A stretch of 63,153 bases of DNA from Candidatus Omnitrophota bacterium (GCA_015231405.1 JADGBR010000016.1:4517-67669), one strand, 5' to 3'. Shown: positions 46,473 to 55,751, counted from the stretch's first letter. A program made the numbers and translations. Notes: generated by a model not told the origin, from the sequence alone.

Positions 46473-46811
46473 ATGAAGAATTGCCCGTATTGCAAACAGG
46501 AACTGTATGACGACGCTACGGTATGCAGGTACTGTTTCAAGCCAGTGAAATGGTTTTTGGCGAGGCGAATGACTTTACTTGTTTCCGTCGCGGCTCTTGC
46601 CGCCGCGCTTGTGTATTTTAAGCCCGACATGAACGATGTCAGATACAGGGCGGAGATAATCAAGAAACAGGCCATCGTGATTTTCGACGAAGCCCGTAAA
46701 GGATTCGATGTCCTGAAAGCCGAAGCCGGTAAAATAGGAAAACGACAAGGGGGGAGACCATGGCGAAACAAGATAAACCTCTGGCAAAAGTTCCGGGCTC
46801 GCAACTCATGA
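46473..46811 (+). CDS. Small zinc-ribbon membrane protein
   Basis: 112 residues from the ATG at 46473, which has GGAAAG upstream; an earlier in-frame start at 46443 falls within the repeat. The N-terminus is a zinc ribbon (NCPYCKQELYDDATVCRYC), followed by one membrane helix (MTLLVSVAALAAALVYF) and a basic tail. Such proteins are common but of unknown function. Its end overlaps the 59-residue gene that follows. Confidence 0.65.
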   Translation: MKNCPYCKQELYDDATVCRYCFKPVKWFLARRMTLLVSVAALAAALVYFKPDMNDVRYRAEIIKKQAIVIFDEARKGFDVLKAEAGKIGKRQGGRPWRNKINLWQKFRARNS

Positions 46812-46939
46812 CATTCAAGATCAGGAACCGCAAAGGCTACGCCGCGGTGTGCATGGAAAATCTCACCGAAGGGCCGACGGTGTCGGTGGCTCTCGAACGG
46901 ATGAGCAAGGCGCTGAAGAGAATAGGGTATACTTTGTGA
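46760..46939 (+). CDS. Small hypothetical protein (59 aa)
   Basis: An ATG at 46760 preceded by a strong GGGGGGAG RBS starts a 59-residue frame ending at TGA 46937-46939. The protein is basic, with FKIRNRKGYAAVCMENLTEG followed by a C-terminal helix ALERMSKALKRIGYTL. It overlaps the zinc-ribbon gene by 52 bases in another frame. The good RBS and well-formed protein support it as real, but I recognise no family. Confidence 0.55.
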   Translation: MAKQDKPLAKVPGSQLMTFKIRNRKGYAAVCMENLTEGPTVSVALERMSKALKRIGYTL

Positions 46940-46960
46940 TATTAAGCAGGGCGACAGCTA

Positions 46961-47030
46961 GTGATGGGTGACGGGTGATGGGTGATGGGTGATGGGTTTA
47001 TTGTATTGTTCTTTACCCATCACCCATCAC
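46961..47030. repeat. GGGTGAT tandem array with 16-bp inverted copy
   Basis: Tandem GGGTGAT/GGGTGAC units run to 46997; the last 16 bases (46982-46997) pair perfectly with 47015-47030 across a 17-base AT-rich loop. It lies between the 59-residue gene and the SemiSWEET gene. It may serve as a hairpin terminator or be a mobile repeat. Confidence 0.75.
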
Positions 47031-47053
47031 TATTAAAGCAACGAAAGGATTTA

Positions 47054-47317
47054 ATGGGGAATCTGACTATTATCGATCTTTTAGGTATTGTCGCTGGGAT
47101 ATGCACTACTTTATCGCTGGTGCCTCAGATCGTTAAGATACATACTACCAAACGGACGCGGGATCTGTCTCTTTCGATGTTCCTTATTTTTACGGTAGGA
47201 GTGGCGCTTTGGCTGGTATACGGTTTTATCATCAATAAGGCGCCGATCATTATCGCTAATCTGGTCACTATCAATTTCTGTGGTTATCTTATTTGGGCGA
47301 AGATCCGTTATAATTAG
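47054..47317 (+). CDS. SemiSWEET/PQ-loop sugar transporter
   Basis: This 87-residue protein has three membrane helices and the PQ-loop signature TTLSLVPQIVKIHTTKRTRD, the length and layout of bacterial SemiSWEETs, which dimerise to move sugars across the inner membrane. The start at 47054 has AAGGA six bases upstream; the open frame further upstream runs through the repeat array. A sugar substrate is known for relatives but cannot be read here. Confidence 0.88.
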   Translation: MGNLTIIDLLGIVAGICTTLSLVPQIVKIHTTKRTRDLSLSMFLIFTVGVALWLVYGFIINKAPIIIANLVTINFCGYLIWAKIRYN

Positions 47318-47326
47318 GATTACGGC

Positions 47327-48274
47327 ATGAAGATACTCGTTACGGGGGCGACAGGGTTTATCGGGAAGAGGTTCGTCGAAAAGCTGATCGAAGGCGGGGT
47401 GTCGCCTGTATGCCTTGCCAGGAAAACAAGTAAAACGGAGCATCTTCTTAAAGCGGGTTTAAAGGTCGTTTATTCAGAAATATCCGATCTTAAGGGCCTT
47501 TCAGCCATTTTTTCCTCGGAGAGACCCGAGATAGTCGTGCATTCGGCCGCCAGGGTTAGCGATAGGGACAAGGCGGATATCATTTCATCGAATATCGCGG
47601 GCACAAGGAACATATGCGAGGCATCTTTGAAATACGATGTTAAAAGGCTGGTATATATCAGCAGTATTGCGGTGGTATGCGGACACAACAATGTCGAGCT
47701 CACGGATGAAATGGAGTATAAAGCCCATAACTTATACGGAGAAACGAAGCTTGAGGCGGAGAAGATAGCCGTTGAATACCGCGAAAAAGGCCTTCCGGCC
47801 GCTATCCTCAGGCCATGCATGGTCTACGGCCCGGGAGAGCCGCACGCTTTGGATAAAATATTTGGTTTTATCCGGAAAAGGCTGATCCCTATCCCGGGGC
47901 TTAGGGATGTCACAGATAAATTGCAGCTGGTCCATATAGATAATCTGGTTCATGCCATGTTCCTTGCAATGGAAAAGGAAGAAGCGTTAACAGGAACTTT
48001 TACTATCGCCGATAAAGAGATCATAACGATAAGGGAATTCGTGAAAATAGCCTCCGAAGAGCTCGCCGTCCCGGGCCCGGTCGTGATACCTGGATGGATG
48101 TTCAAGATCGCTTTTATTATACCGGCCGTCAAAATAAAATACGACCGCATATTCAAGAACAGAACTTTCGATACTTCTCGCGCCGTGAATGTGTTAGGCT
48201 ATTCGCCTTCTGTATCGACTGTCGAAGGGTTAAGGAAAACTGCGCGCAGTTGGGCTCTGAAGTTTAATAAGTAA
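47327..48274 (+). CDS. NAD(P)-dependent epimerase/dehydratase (extended SDR)
   Basis: This 315-residue protein has a Rossmann N-terminus (MKILVTGATGFIGKRFVEKL), Ser in YISSIAVV and the catalytic YGETK (YxxxK) motif. The C-terminal substrate domain ends in LGYSPSVSTVEGLRKTARSW. It belongs to extended SDRs acting on nucleotide sugars, sterol-like or other substrates; the exact substrate cannot be told. It starts 9 bases after the SemiSWEET gene, so both may be one transcript. Confidence 0.85.
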   Translation: MKILVTGATGFIGKRFVEKLIEGGVSPVCLARKTSKTEHLLKAGLKVVYSEISDLKGLSAIFSSERPEIVVHSAARVSDRDKADIISSNIAGTRNICEASLKYDVKRLVYISSIAVVCGHNNVELTDEMEYKAHNLYGETKLEAEKIAVEYREKGLPAAILRPCMVYGPGEPHALDKIFGFIRKRLIPIPGLRDVTDKLQLVHIDNLVHAMFLAMEKEEALTGTFTIADKEIITIREFVKIASEELAVPGPVVIPGWMFKIAFIIPAVKIKYDRIFKNRTFDTSRAVNVLGYSPSVSTVEGLRKTARSWALKFNK

Positions 48275-48289
48275 CCAAGCCCCCATTTC

Positions 48290-48325
48290 AAGGTCCATGG
48301 TCTAAGGTCCATAGTCCATGGTCAA
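48290..48325. repeat. Short GGTCCATAGTCCATGG repeat, second array
   Basis: The same units as at 46423-46456 (AGGTCCATGGTC, AGGTCCATAGTCCATGGTC) lie in the gap before queH. The two arrays bracket a set of small genes, but no further boundary signal is seen. Confidence 0.6.
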
Positions 48326-48348
48326 AAGGTGTAGGTTTTCGTCATAAC

Positions 48349-48873
48349 ATGAATATTCTCTTACACATCTGCTGCGGCGTTTGTTCCGCTTCGGTCGTTG
48401 AAAGGCTGAAGTCGGAAGGGCATACTGTTACGGGGTATTTCTATAACCCCAATATTTGGCCTCCCGAAGAATACCTGAAACGGCTCGATATCGCGCGTGC
48501 GGTATCGCGGGAGATGGATTTTACGCTGCACGAAGGTGTTTATGAGCATGATATCTGGCTTGGACGCGTTAAGGGCATGGAGGGCGGCCCGGAAGGCGGT
48601 AAACGCTGCGGGGAATGTTTCAGGATGAGGCTTAATAGAACTTTCGAAATATTCCGGAAAGGCGGATATGATGTTTTTACGACCACTCTTACTGTGAGCC
48701 CGGTCAAGGATAAGGATGTTGTGAACGGTATCGGCGAGGAAATAGCGGGTGATAAGTTTTTAAGGGCGGATTTCAAAAAAAAAGGCGGATATCAGAGGTC
48801 TTTGGCGATAGCCAAGGAGATGGGCCTTTACCGCCAGAACTATTGCGGATGCGAGTTTTCCAAACATGACTGA
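48349..48873 (+). CDS. queH: Epoxyqueuosine reductase QueH
   Basis: This 174-residue protein is the non-cobalamin epoxyqueuosine reductase acting on tRNA queuosine. The family cysteines are present: ICCGVCSASV near the N-terminus, RCGECFRMRL in the middle and YCGCEFS at the end, expected to hold an iron-sulfur cluster. The motif FYNPNIWPPEEYLKRL is also typical. The end overlaps tilS by eight bases, joining two tRNA-modification genes. Confidence 0.92.
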   Translation: MNILLHICCGVCSASVVERLKSEGHTVTGYFYNPNIWPPEEYLKRLDIARAVSREMDFTLHEGVYEHDIWLGRVKGMEGGPEGGKRCGECFRMRLNRTFEIFRKGGYDVFTTTLTVSPVKDKDVVNGIGEEIAGDKFLRADFKKKGGYQRSLAIAKEMGLYRQNYCGCEFSKHD

Positions 48874-49882
48874 AAAAAATCTTAACGAGACGGATCTCAT
48901 CAAAAGGGTCAAGGATACCATCAGGGACAACTGCATGCTTAAAAAAGGCGATAAGGTGCTTGTCGCGGTTTCAGGCGGTGCGGACTCTATGTGTTTGCTT
49001 TACGTCCTTCACTCGATACGTAAGTCTATAGGTATCGATATTTCCGTCGCCACCATAGATCACGGGACCAGGGGAGAGGAATCTCGGGAAGATTCGGACC
49101 ATGTGAAAAGAACGTCAAAAGAGCTGGGGATCAGGTGCGCTTATAAAAAATTGAGGCTAGGCGTTTCGAGCCCGTCGAAAATATCTTTTGAGGAGCGGGC
49201 CCGCGAGGAGCGTTATAAGTTTTTCGTCCGGGCCGCTCGGAAAGAAGGCTCATCGGCCATCGCCACGGCTCACACCCTTGACGACCAGGCCGAGACCGTG
49301 ATGATGAGGGTGCTGACCGGCTCGTCTTTAAAGGGTCTGGGCGGTATACCGCCCCTTAGGCTTGAAAAAGGGATCAAGGTGATAAGGCCTCTTATCGATG
49401 TCGGTAAAAAGGACATACTGAATTATCTTTCGCGTAAAGGGATCAAGTCCAGGCATGACCGGACAAATGACGAAACGAAATATCTGAGGAACAAGGTCAG
49501 GATCGAGATACTGCCGTTCCTGTCCAAGTATAATCCGAAGATAAATAAAGCTTTATCCAATTTGTCGGCGAATGTCAGGGAGGACCTTGAACTCATAGGA
49601 TGGGTCAGGAATAAAGCGTTGGCTCTTCCTGTAAAGAATTCCGACGGTTCGATATCCGCGCCGATAAAGGAACTCGTTCTCCAGCCTGAAGCTGTAAGGA
49701 AAGAAGTCTTCAGGGACATGCTCGGCCGCGCGGGCGGCAATCTTAAAAAACTCACCTATGACCATTGGCTTTTCCTGAACAGGCTCACCCTCAGAGGCAC
49801 CAAAGGCAAATCCCTGGATCTCCCCGGCAATGTCCTGGTTAGAAGGGAAAGAAGTTCAATTATTTTTATTGGGAAAGGTTAA
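48866..49882 (+). CDS. tilS: tRNA(Ile)-lysidine synthetase
   Basis: This 338-residue enzyme makes lysidine at C34 of tRNA-Ile(CAU). It has the N-type ATP PP-loop (VAVSGGADSMCLLYVL), ATAHTLDDQAETVMMR and RNKVRIEILPFL, all characteristic of TilS. It is somewhat shorter than Escherichia TilS, lacking most of the C-terminal domain, as in many short-form TilS. It overlaps queH. Confidence 0.93.
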   Translation: MTEKNLNETDLIKRVKDTIRDNCMLKKGDKVLVAVSGGADSMCLLYVLHSIRKSIGIDISVATIDHGTRGEESREDSDHVKRTSKELGIRCAYKKLRLGVSSPSKISFEERAREERYKFFVRAARKEGSSAIATAHTLDDQAETVMMRVLTGSSLKGLGGIPPLRLEKGIKVIRPLIDVGKKDILNYLSRKGIKSRHDRTNDETKYLRNKVRIEILPFLSKYNPKINKALSNLSANVREDLELIGWVRNKALALPVKNSDGSISAPIKELVLQPEAVRKEVFRDMLGRAGGNLKKLTYDHWLFLNRLTLRGTKGKSLDLPGNVLVRRERSSIIFIGKG

Positions 49883-50429
49883 CGAAATAATCAAGATGAC
49901 TTCCATTCTGCGATCGGCGAGGTGTGGACATCCTCTTCAAGCCTTCCCCTGGGAATTTCTTAACGCATTTAACATGCAGTTTTTAGACCTTGCGCATTCA
50001 CCCTCCTCCGCCCTGAACCACTCGCTTTGCTGCTCGGGTACAGGGCTTCGGAGGGTGAGCCGCAAGAAAGGTGGTTGTCATAAAAAACGGCATATTAAAT
50101 GCTAAAATTCTCAATGGGCCCCCTTTGCTTAAAGAGGATATACACACCTTGACCTGTTCCCGTCATGGATCAGCATTGGAATCTGCATGTTTTTGCGCGA
50201 GGGGTGAGGGCGTGAAGGAGATGGGGTTCTTCGTACGGGACTTTGCACGTCCCAACAACCAAAGTAGCCTTGTCGGTGGACCTTGCAAATATTGCAATGA
50301 AGGCCACAATCCGAACTAGAAGTTTGCAAAGTGCCGGTAGAAGGTTCCCATCTTCTTCACGCCATCGTCGCGACAAACAAGGAACACTTTGAAAGCCATC
50401 ATCCTTTTTGCACAAGAAAAGAACCTTCG
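49883..50429. other. About 650-base gene-poor gap before ftsH
   Basis: I see no convincing gene. A large imperfect palindrome lies at 49989-50066 (CTTGCG...CACCCTCC paired with GGAGGGTG...CGCAAG). The open frames present (for example near 49830-50105, 50071-50319 and an antisense one at 50170-50415) lack RBSs and are low-complexity or odd in composition. The remainder may be decayed sequence or repeat insertions. Confidence 0.5.
49989..50066. repeat. Large imperfect palindrome (CTTGCG...CGCAAG)
   Basis: The outer arms CTTGCG/CGCAAG and inner arms CACCCTCC/GGAGGGTG plus GCCCTG/CAGGGC enclose a CTCGCTTTGCTGCTCGGGT-like centre. It is another REP/MITE-like element of this genome. It may also terminate the tilS transcript. 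Confidence 0.65.
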
Positions 50430-50458
50430 TTGACCTCGATTGACTACTATGTTACAAT
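50430..50458 (+). promoter_or_regulatory. Predicted promoter of ftsH
   Basis: TTGACC (50430-50435), a 17-base spacer and TACAAT (50453-50458). The transcript would start near 50465, about 70 bases before the ftsH ATG. It probably also drives folP through nnrD, whose gaps are all short. Confidence 0.65.
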
Positions 50459-50535
50459 AGCGCACGAGGTGAAATTGTCCTTATATTTATAGTGTATGTA
50501 AAATTAAGCAATAATAAACCCACAAGGCCCGAACC

Positions 50536-52476
50536 ATGACTGATAAAGATAACAAAAACGTTCCTGAAGTGAAAAATGAAGAGAAAAACGATCCTAAACT
50601 GCCTATTAAGAACGGTAAGAACATGCTTGTATGGGTGCTTGTCGCGATGGGGCTTTTTTATGTGTATCACTGGATATTTACATCCTATGAAACCACGCTC
50701 AGCCAGGTGACATATAAGGACTTTTACGATATGGTCGAGACCAACGACCGTACCGGGCAGATCCTTTCGGCGGCCAAGACGCTTGAGCGGGTTTCGGGAA
50801 AATTGAAAGACAATAAATTCTTCGAAGTAACAGTACCCGAAGATGACCAGATACTGCTGGACCTTATGCGTAAACAGATACCGGAATTCGATATCAAGCC
50901 TCCCCAGACGTTCTTCTCGAACCTGTTCTATACGCTTGGGCCCATGGTCCTTTTCATAGGGTTCCTCTGGTTCTTCGTATACAGGGGCTCGGCGGTCGGC
51001 GGCGGTAAGATGCTTTCATTCGGAAAATCCAGGGCGCGCCTCGCCGGCAAAGATAAAATGACCGTCACTTTTGACGATGTGGCCGGGATCGAAGAGGCGA
51101 AAGAGGAGCTGAAAGAGGTTATAGAGTTCCTTAAGGACCCTAAGAAATTTCAGAGATTGGGCGGGAAAATGCCTAAGGGCGTGCTTCTTATGGGGCCTCC
51201 GGGGACGGGTAAAACGCTTCTGGCGAAAGCCGTCGCCGGCGAAGCTGAAGCGTCTTTTTTTAGTATTTCGGGTTCGGATTTTGTGGAGATGTTCGTCGGG
51301 GTAGGCGCTTCCAGGGTCAGGGACCTTTTCGGTCAGGCCACTAAAACGGCTAAAATGACGCAGAAAGGAAGTATCATTTTCATCGACGAGATCGACGCCG
51401 TCGGCAGGCAAAGGTTCGCGGGTATCGGCGGAGGGCATGACGAAAGGGAGCAGACGCTTAACGCGTTACTTTCCGAGATGGACGGTTTTGACACGGGGAC
51501 GGGAGTTATCCTCATAGCCGCCACCAACCGTCCGGATGTGCTGGATCCGGCGCTTCTCAGACCCGGAAGGTTCGACCGGCAGATAGTCGTCGACCGCCCG
51601 GATATCGCCGGCAGATTATCCATTTTGAAAGTGCACGCGAAGGGAGTCAAGCTCGGCAAGGAAGTGGACCTCGAAAAAATTGCGAAACAGACCGCCGGTT
51701 TTTCGGGGGCTGACCTCGCGAACCTGATCAACGAGGCGGCGCTCCTTGGCGCCAGGAGGAACATTAACGCGATAACCATGTCCGAGCTCCAGGAATCGAT
51801 GGAGAGGGTAATGGCCGGTCCGGAACGACGGTCACGGAAGATCGGTGATGACGAGAAAATGATCATCGCTTATCACGAAACGGGGCACGCGCTTATGTCC
51901 TATCTGATCAAAGACACCGACCCTTTGCATAAGGTCACGATCATTTCGAGGGGTATGGCGCTCGGATATACGATGCATCTGCCTAAGGGGGACCAGTATA
52001 TACACAAAAGAAGCCAGTTCCTAAGCCAGATAGCGGTCATGCTCGGCGGAAGGGTGAGTGAGGAGCTGATGTTCGACGACGTTTCGACCGGAGCCCAGAA
52101 CGACATAAAAAGGGCTACGGAGCTGGCGAGGGATATGGTCACCCTGTACGGGATGAGCAAACGCCTCGGACACCTGACTTTCGGCCGAAGGCACGGGCCC
52201 GTGTTCCTGGGGCGTGATCTCACCGAAGAAAGGAATTATTCCGAAGAGACGGCCAAGATCATCGACGACGAGGTTCGTAATATCGTCGACAGGTGTTATG
52301 AACTCACGAAGAAAAAGCTCTCGGAGAACAGAGAAAGGCTTGTGCTGCTCGGCAAGGCCCTTTTCGAGAAGGAAACTATGGATGAAGGCGAGGTCCGGGA
52401 GCTTTTAGGGATAAAAGAGACGGACGCCATGGATATAAAGAACGACGAAATATGGAACGCCCTTAATAAGGAGTGA
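50536..52476 (+). CDS. ftsH: ATP-dependent zinc metalloprotease FtsH
   Basis: This 646-residue membrane AAA+ protease has two membrane helices (residues ~30-50 and ~135-155) flanking a periplasmic domain. Walker A is [13 protein letters not shown], Walker [13 protein letters not shown], the SRH region [20 protein letters not shown], and the zinc site HETGH is at 447-451, with the further Asp ligand expected in [16 protein letters not shown]. All are intact and the length is typical. It degrades misassembled membrane proteins and regulators. FolP follows after 12 bases. Confidence 0.97.
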   Translation: MTDKDNKNVPEVKNEEKNDPKLPIKNGKNMLVWVLVAMGLFYVYHWIFTSYETTLSQVTYKDFYDMVETNDRTGQILSAAKTLERVSGKLKDNKFFEVTVPEDDQILLDLMRKQIPEFDIKPPQTFFSNLFYTLGPMVLFIGFLWFFVYRGSAVGGGKMLSFGKSRARLAGKDKMTVTFDDVAGIEEAKEELKEVIEFLKDPKKFQRLGGKMPKGVLLMGPPGTGKTLLAKAVAGEAEASFFSISGSDFVEMFVGVGASRVRDLFGQATKTAKMTQKGSIIFIDEIDAVGRQRFAGIGGGHDEREQTLNALLSEMDGFDTGTGVILIAATNRPDVLDPALLRPGRFDRQIVVDRPDIAGRLSILKVHAKGVKLGKEVDLEKIAKQTAGFSGADLANLINEAALLGARRNINAITMSELQESMERVMAGPERRSRKIGDDEKMIIAYHETGHALMSYLIKDTDPLHKVTIISRGMALGYTMHLPKGDQYIHKRSQFLSQIAVMLGGRVSEELMFDDVSTGAQNDIKRATELARDMVTLYGMSKRLGHLTFGRRHGPVFLGRDLTEERNYSEETAKIIDDEVRNIVDRCYELTKKKLSENRERLVLLGKALFEKETMDEGEVRELLGIKETDAMDIKNDEIWNALNKE

Positions 52477-52488
52477 CGATCCGGCTAA

Positions 52489-53346
52489 ATGGACAGTAAA
52501 CCCTTTACTGAAGTTCTGGCTTCACATGACGGTTCCAAAATATACGGAGCCGGTCGAACCCTGATCATGGGGATACTCAACATAACCCCGGATTCATTCT
52601 CCGACGGCGCGATGTTCATAGATCCATTCCTTGCCGAGGAATACGCCGGTAAAATGGTATCCTGGGGCGCTGATATTATCGATGTCGGCGGCGAATCAAC
52701 CAGGCCGGGCTCGATGCCCGTATCCGCCGACGAGGAATTGGGGCGTATCCTCCCGGTCCTAAAAAAACTGAAAGGTAAAATAGCCGTCCCCGTCTCAGTC
52801 GATACTTATAAGTCCGGGGTGGCCCGGAGGGCTCTCGATGAAGGCGCGAGCTGGATAAATGATATCACCGCCCTGAGGCATGATCCCGTGATGGCGGGAG
52901 TGATCGCGTCATACGGCGCCGGGGTCATACTTATGCATATTAAGGGCGAGCCGCGCACAATGCAGGATTCACCGGTTTATTCCGATATTGTCGGGGAGAT
53001 CTCCGATCATCTGAGAGGTTCTATCGAGATAGCGGAGAACGCCGGTATATCTCCTGACAGGATCATAGTAGACCCGGGAATAGGGTTCGGCAAGACGACG
53101 GCTCAGAATATCCACATACTCAGGAACCTCCGGGAGTTTAGGGCTCTGGGGAAGCCGGTTATGGTAGGGCTCTCAAGAAAATCCCTCATAGGCACACTTA
53201 CCGGGAAAGATGTCCACGACCGGGTTTTCGGCACGGCAGCCGGGGTGGCTTTATCCATAATGAACGGCGCGGACATAGTGCGCGTGCATGATGTCAGGGA
53301 AATGAAGGACGTCGCGGCATTTATGGACGGCGTGATCAGAAAATGA
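52489..53346 (+). CDS. folP: Dihydropteroate synthase
   Basis: This 285-residue TIM-barrel enzyme condenses the pterin diphosphate with p-aminobenzoate. It has the family motifs MGILNITPDSFSDG, DVGGESTRPGS, INDITALRHDP and DPGIGFGKT. Location after ftsH is common in bacteria (ftsH-folP). It overlaps cdaA by four bases, indicating translational coupling. Confidence 0.96.
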   Translation: MDSKPFTEVLASHDGSKIYGAGRTLIMGILNITPDSFSDGAMFIDPFLAEEYAGKMVSWGADIIDVGGESTRPGSMPVSADEELGRILPVLKKLKGKIAVPVSVDTYKSGVARRALDEGASWINDITALRHDPVMAGVIASYGAGVILMHIKGEPRTMQDSPVYSDIVGEISDHLRGSIEIAENAGISPDRIIVDPGIGFGKTTAQNIHILRNLREFRALGKPVMVGLSRKSLIGTLTGKDVHDRVFGTAAGVALSIMNGADIVRVHDVREMKDVAAFMDGVIRK

Positions 53347-54149
53347 TGGAAATGAACTTTTTTGTAAATAATTGGGACACCATACTCGAGATACTGATCC
53401 TCTGGTGGGTGTATTACATGGTGTTCATGCTGATCAAGGGCACCGTTGCCGAACAGGTCCTTAAAGGCCTTATAGTGGTCTCGGTAATAGTGGTGCTGAC
53501 CGGGACGTTGGATCTTGTGATAATCAACTGGCTCCTTACCAGGCTCTTAGCAATATCCGTCATCGCGTTCCTGATAATTTTTCAGCCTGAGATAAGGAGG
53601 GGCCTGGCCAAGCTCGGCCGCATCGGGGTGTTTTCCGCGGATAGCGAAACGCTTGAGGAGATATCCAAGGCGGCCGTCGTTATGTCAAAGAAGAAGATAG
53701 GCGCCCTGATAGCCATAGAGCGCGAGACCGGTCTCCGTAAATACGTCGAGAGCGGGGTCGGAGTTGACGCGACCGTGACAAGCGAACTTATTAACACCAT
53801 TTTCACTCTCAATTCTCCGCTCCACGACGGAGGGATAATAGTTTCGGAACAGCTTATAGAAGCCGCCGCGTGTCTTTTTCCTCTGACGCAGAACCCGAAC
53901 GTTCCGAAGACCCTGGGGACAAGGCACAGAGCCGCCATAGGCCTCTCGGAAGAGGCCGACGCTGTGGTGGTAGTGGTCAGCGAAGAGACGGGAACTATCT
54001 CGGTGGCTACGGGCGGCAGGATGACGAGGGATATAGAGCCCAGGGACCTTTCGGCTTTTCTCTCGGGGTTGTTCGCCCCGAGAACCGCGAAAAGGACTTT
54101 CCTTGGATCGTTATTTAAGTTCATCGGTAAAAAACAGGACCAGGGTTAA
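53343..54149 (+). CDS. cdaA: Diadenylate cyclase CdaA
   Basis: This 268-residue enzyme makes c-di-AMP from two ATP. Three N-terminal membrane helices (residues ~15-80) are followed by a DAC domain with the signatures HDGGIIV and TRHRAAIGLSEEADAVVVVV (DGA and RHR motifs), so it should be active. Several Met codons open the frame; the first overlaps folP. The CdaR-like gene overlaps its stop by one base (TAATG). c-di-AMP controls potassium and osmotic balance in many bacteria. Confidence 0.95.
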   Translation: MMEMNFFVNNWDTILEILILWWVYYMVFMLIKGTVAEQVLKGLIVVSVIVVLTGTLDLVIINWLLTRLLAISVIAFLIIFQPEIRRGLAKLGRIGVFSADSETLEEISKAAVVMSKKKIGALIAIERETGLRKYVESGVGVDATVTSELINTIFTLNSPLHDGGIIVSEQLIEAAACLFPLTQNPNVPKTLGTRHRAAIGLSEEADAVVVVVSEETGTISVATGGRMTRDIEPRDLSAFLSGLFAPRTAKRTFLGSLFKFIGKKQDQG

Positions 54150-54616
54150 TGAAAATAGTAGACATCATCGTCAACAATATCTGGATAAAGGTGCTGTCGC
54201 TGGCGCTGGCCATAGCTACATGGTTCTATGTTTATGACCTCGTGAATATCGAACCGATGATCAAAGAATCCGTAGAGAACGTTCTGTCCAGAGAAGATAT
54301 CATCGTGAAAGATGTTCCGGTCAGGCTGGACCTAAGGGGAAAGAGCCCTCTCGGCTATTTTATCGACCCTGAAAAGGTCGAGATAACACCCGCGTCGATC
54401 TCAATAGCCGGGCCCGAGAACATAATAACGGGGATAAAGGATATCAGGACCGACCAGGTCGATATTTCGGAATTCACACGTCCCGTCAGGATGAAGCTGG
54501 GCCTTCATTCCCGTTTCAGGTCGCTTAAAATGGGTTCAGATTACACCGATGTTTATCTTCCTGTGGAAAAGATAGTCGCGGACGAGGTGAAAAAAGCGGT
54601 CCCATTGGAAAAATAG
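54149..54616 (+). CDS. cdaR: YbbR/CdaR-like regulator
   Basis: This 155-residue protein has an N-terminal membrane helix (IWIKVLSLALAIATWFYVY) and one YbbR-type repeat (NVLSREDIIVKDVPVRLDLR...). YbbR/CdaR proteins sit outside the membrane next to CdaA and modulate it. Here only one or two repeats are present, fewer than in Firmicutes CdaR. The usual third gene, glmM, is not in the window; pdxJ follows instead. Confidence 0.82.
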   Translation: MKIVDIIVNNIWIKVLSLALAIATWFYVYDLVNIEPMIKESVENVLSREDIIVKDVPVRLDLRGKSPLGYFIDPEKVEITPASISIAGPENIITGIKDIRTDQVDISEFTRPVRMKLGLHSRFRSLKMGSDYTDVYLPVEKIVADEVKKAVPLEK

Positions 54617-54651
54617 CCGGTCAGCTACGATCGACCACTGGAGAGTTTTAG

Positions 54652-55365
54652 ATGAAGCTGGGAGTAAATATAGACCATGTTGCTACGGTGAGGGAAGCCC
54701 GAAAGACCTTCGAGCCAGACCCGGTAAAAGCCGCCATCGAGGCCGAAAAGGCCGGAGCGGACGGAATAGTCTGTCATTTGAGGAAGGACCGCAGGCACAT
54801 ACAGGACAGGGATCTTTACGCCGTTAAGAAAGCCGTCAGAAAAAAGCTGAATATGGAGATGTCAGTCGATCCTGAGATCGTTGATATAGCGTCATTTGTT
54901 CGTCCTGAGCAGGCGACCATCGTTCCCGAGGCGAGGAAAGAGGTAACTACGGAGGGCGGGCTGGACGTGGCGCGTAATTTTTCACGAGTTAAAGAAGTGG
55001 TGGAACGCCTATCATCGCTCGGTATCGAAGTGAGCCTTTTTATCGACACGGAAAAAGAACAGGTTATCGCTTCTCATGAGGCCGGGGCCAATATCATTGA
55101 GTTCCACACCGGCAGGTATGCCGAGCTTTTTAACTCAGGAGGGAAATATTCGAAAGAGATAGAGGCTCTCGCCGAAATGACGGCGCTTGCCCGCGGCCAG
55201 GGGATCACTGTGTGCGCCGGGCACGGCCTTACGTACCAGAACGTGAAGAACGTCGCCGCGATAAAAGGTATATATGAGCTCAATATCGGCCATTCGATCG
55301 TGTCGAGGTCCGTATTTGTAGGGATGGCTAAAGCGGTCAAAGAAATGAAGGGGCTCATAAAATGA
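54652..55365 (+). CDS. pdxJ: Pyridoxine 5'-phosphate synthase
   Basis: This 237-residue enzyme forms pyridoxine 5'-phosphate from 1-deoxyxylulose 5-phosphate and aminoacetone phosphate. It has KLGVNIDHVATVREARK, DGIVCHLRKDRRHIQDRD, EMSVDPEIV, VCAGHGLTYQNV and ELNIGHSIVSRSVFVGM, all family marks. RBS GGAGAG is upstream. The pdxJ-acpS order is common in Gram-negative bacteria. Confidence 0.96.
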   Translation: MKLGVNIDHVATVREARKTFEPDPVKAAIEAEKAGADGIVCHLRKDRRHIQDRDLYAVKKAVRKKLNMEMSVDPEIVDIASFVRPEQATIVPEARKEVTTEGGLDVARNFSRVKEVVERLSSLGIEVSLFIDTEKEQVIASHEAGANIIEFHTGRYAELFNSGGKYSKEIEALAEMTALARGQGITVCAGHGLTYQNVKNVAAIKGIYELNIGHSIVSRSVFVGMAKAVKEMKGLIK

Positions 55366-55751
55366 ACATCGCCGGGATAGGGATAGACGCGGTCGAGATA
55401 TCGAGGTTCGATAAAGCCGCGAACGAAAGGGGCGAAAAATTCCTGATGAAGATATTCACCATGGAAGAGCTCTCCTTTTCGGAGAAATACAAGGAAAGGA
55501 ACGTTCATCTCGCCGGGAAATTCTCCGCTAAAGAAGCGGTAAAGAAATCCATGCCATGTGGCTCCGAAATAGGGCTGGCATGGCCTGAAATAGAAATATT
55601 GAACCATGATGACGGGAAACCTTATGTAAGGCTTCACGGAAAGGCGAAAGAAGTGGCCCTCTTACACAATGTGGCCGAAATATTCGTCAGTATATCTCAT
55701 TCCGAGACCGTAGCGGTCTCTAACGCAGTGGCGGTGACTCATGTATCGTAA
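55362..55751 (+). CDS. acpS: Holo-[acyl-carrier-protein] synthase
   Basis: This 129-residue phosphopantetheinyl transferase activates ACP for lipid synthesis. The catalytic acidic motif GIGIDAVEISRF and KFSAKEAVKKSM are present, as is the C-terminal VSISHSETVAVSNAVAV. It overlaps pdxJ by four bases and nnrD by eleven, so these three form a tight unit. Confidence 0.94.
   Translation: MNIAGIGIDAVEISRFDKAANERGEKFLMKIFTMEELSFSEKYKERNVHLAGKFSAKEAVKKSMPCGSEIGLAWPEIEILNHDDGKPYVRLHGKAKEVALLHNVAEIFVSISHSETVAVSNAVAVTHVS

Noticed and set aside
46961-47030. CRISPR array suggested by regular GGGTGAT repeats
   Set aside because: Units are seven bases without spacers, and no cas genes are present anywhere in the window.
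49830-50415. Open frames on both strands between tilS and ftsH
   Set aside because: No RBS, no recognisable domain, overlap with a palindrome and odd composition.
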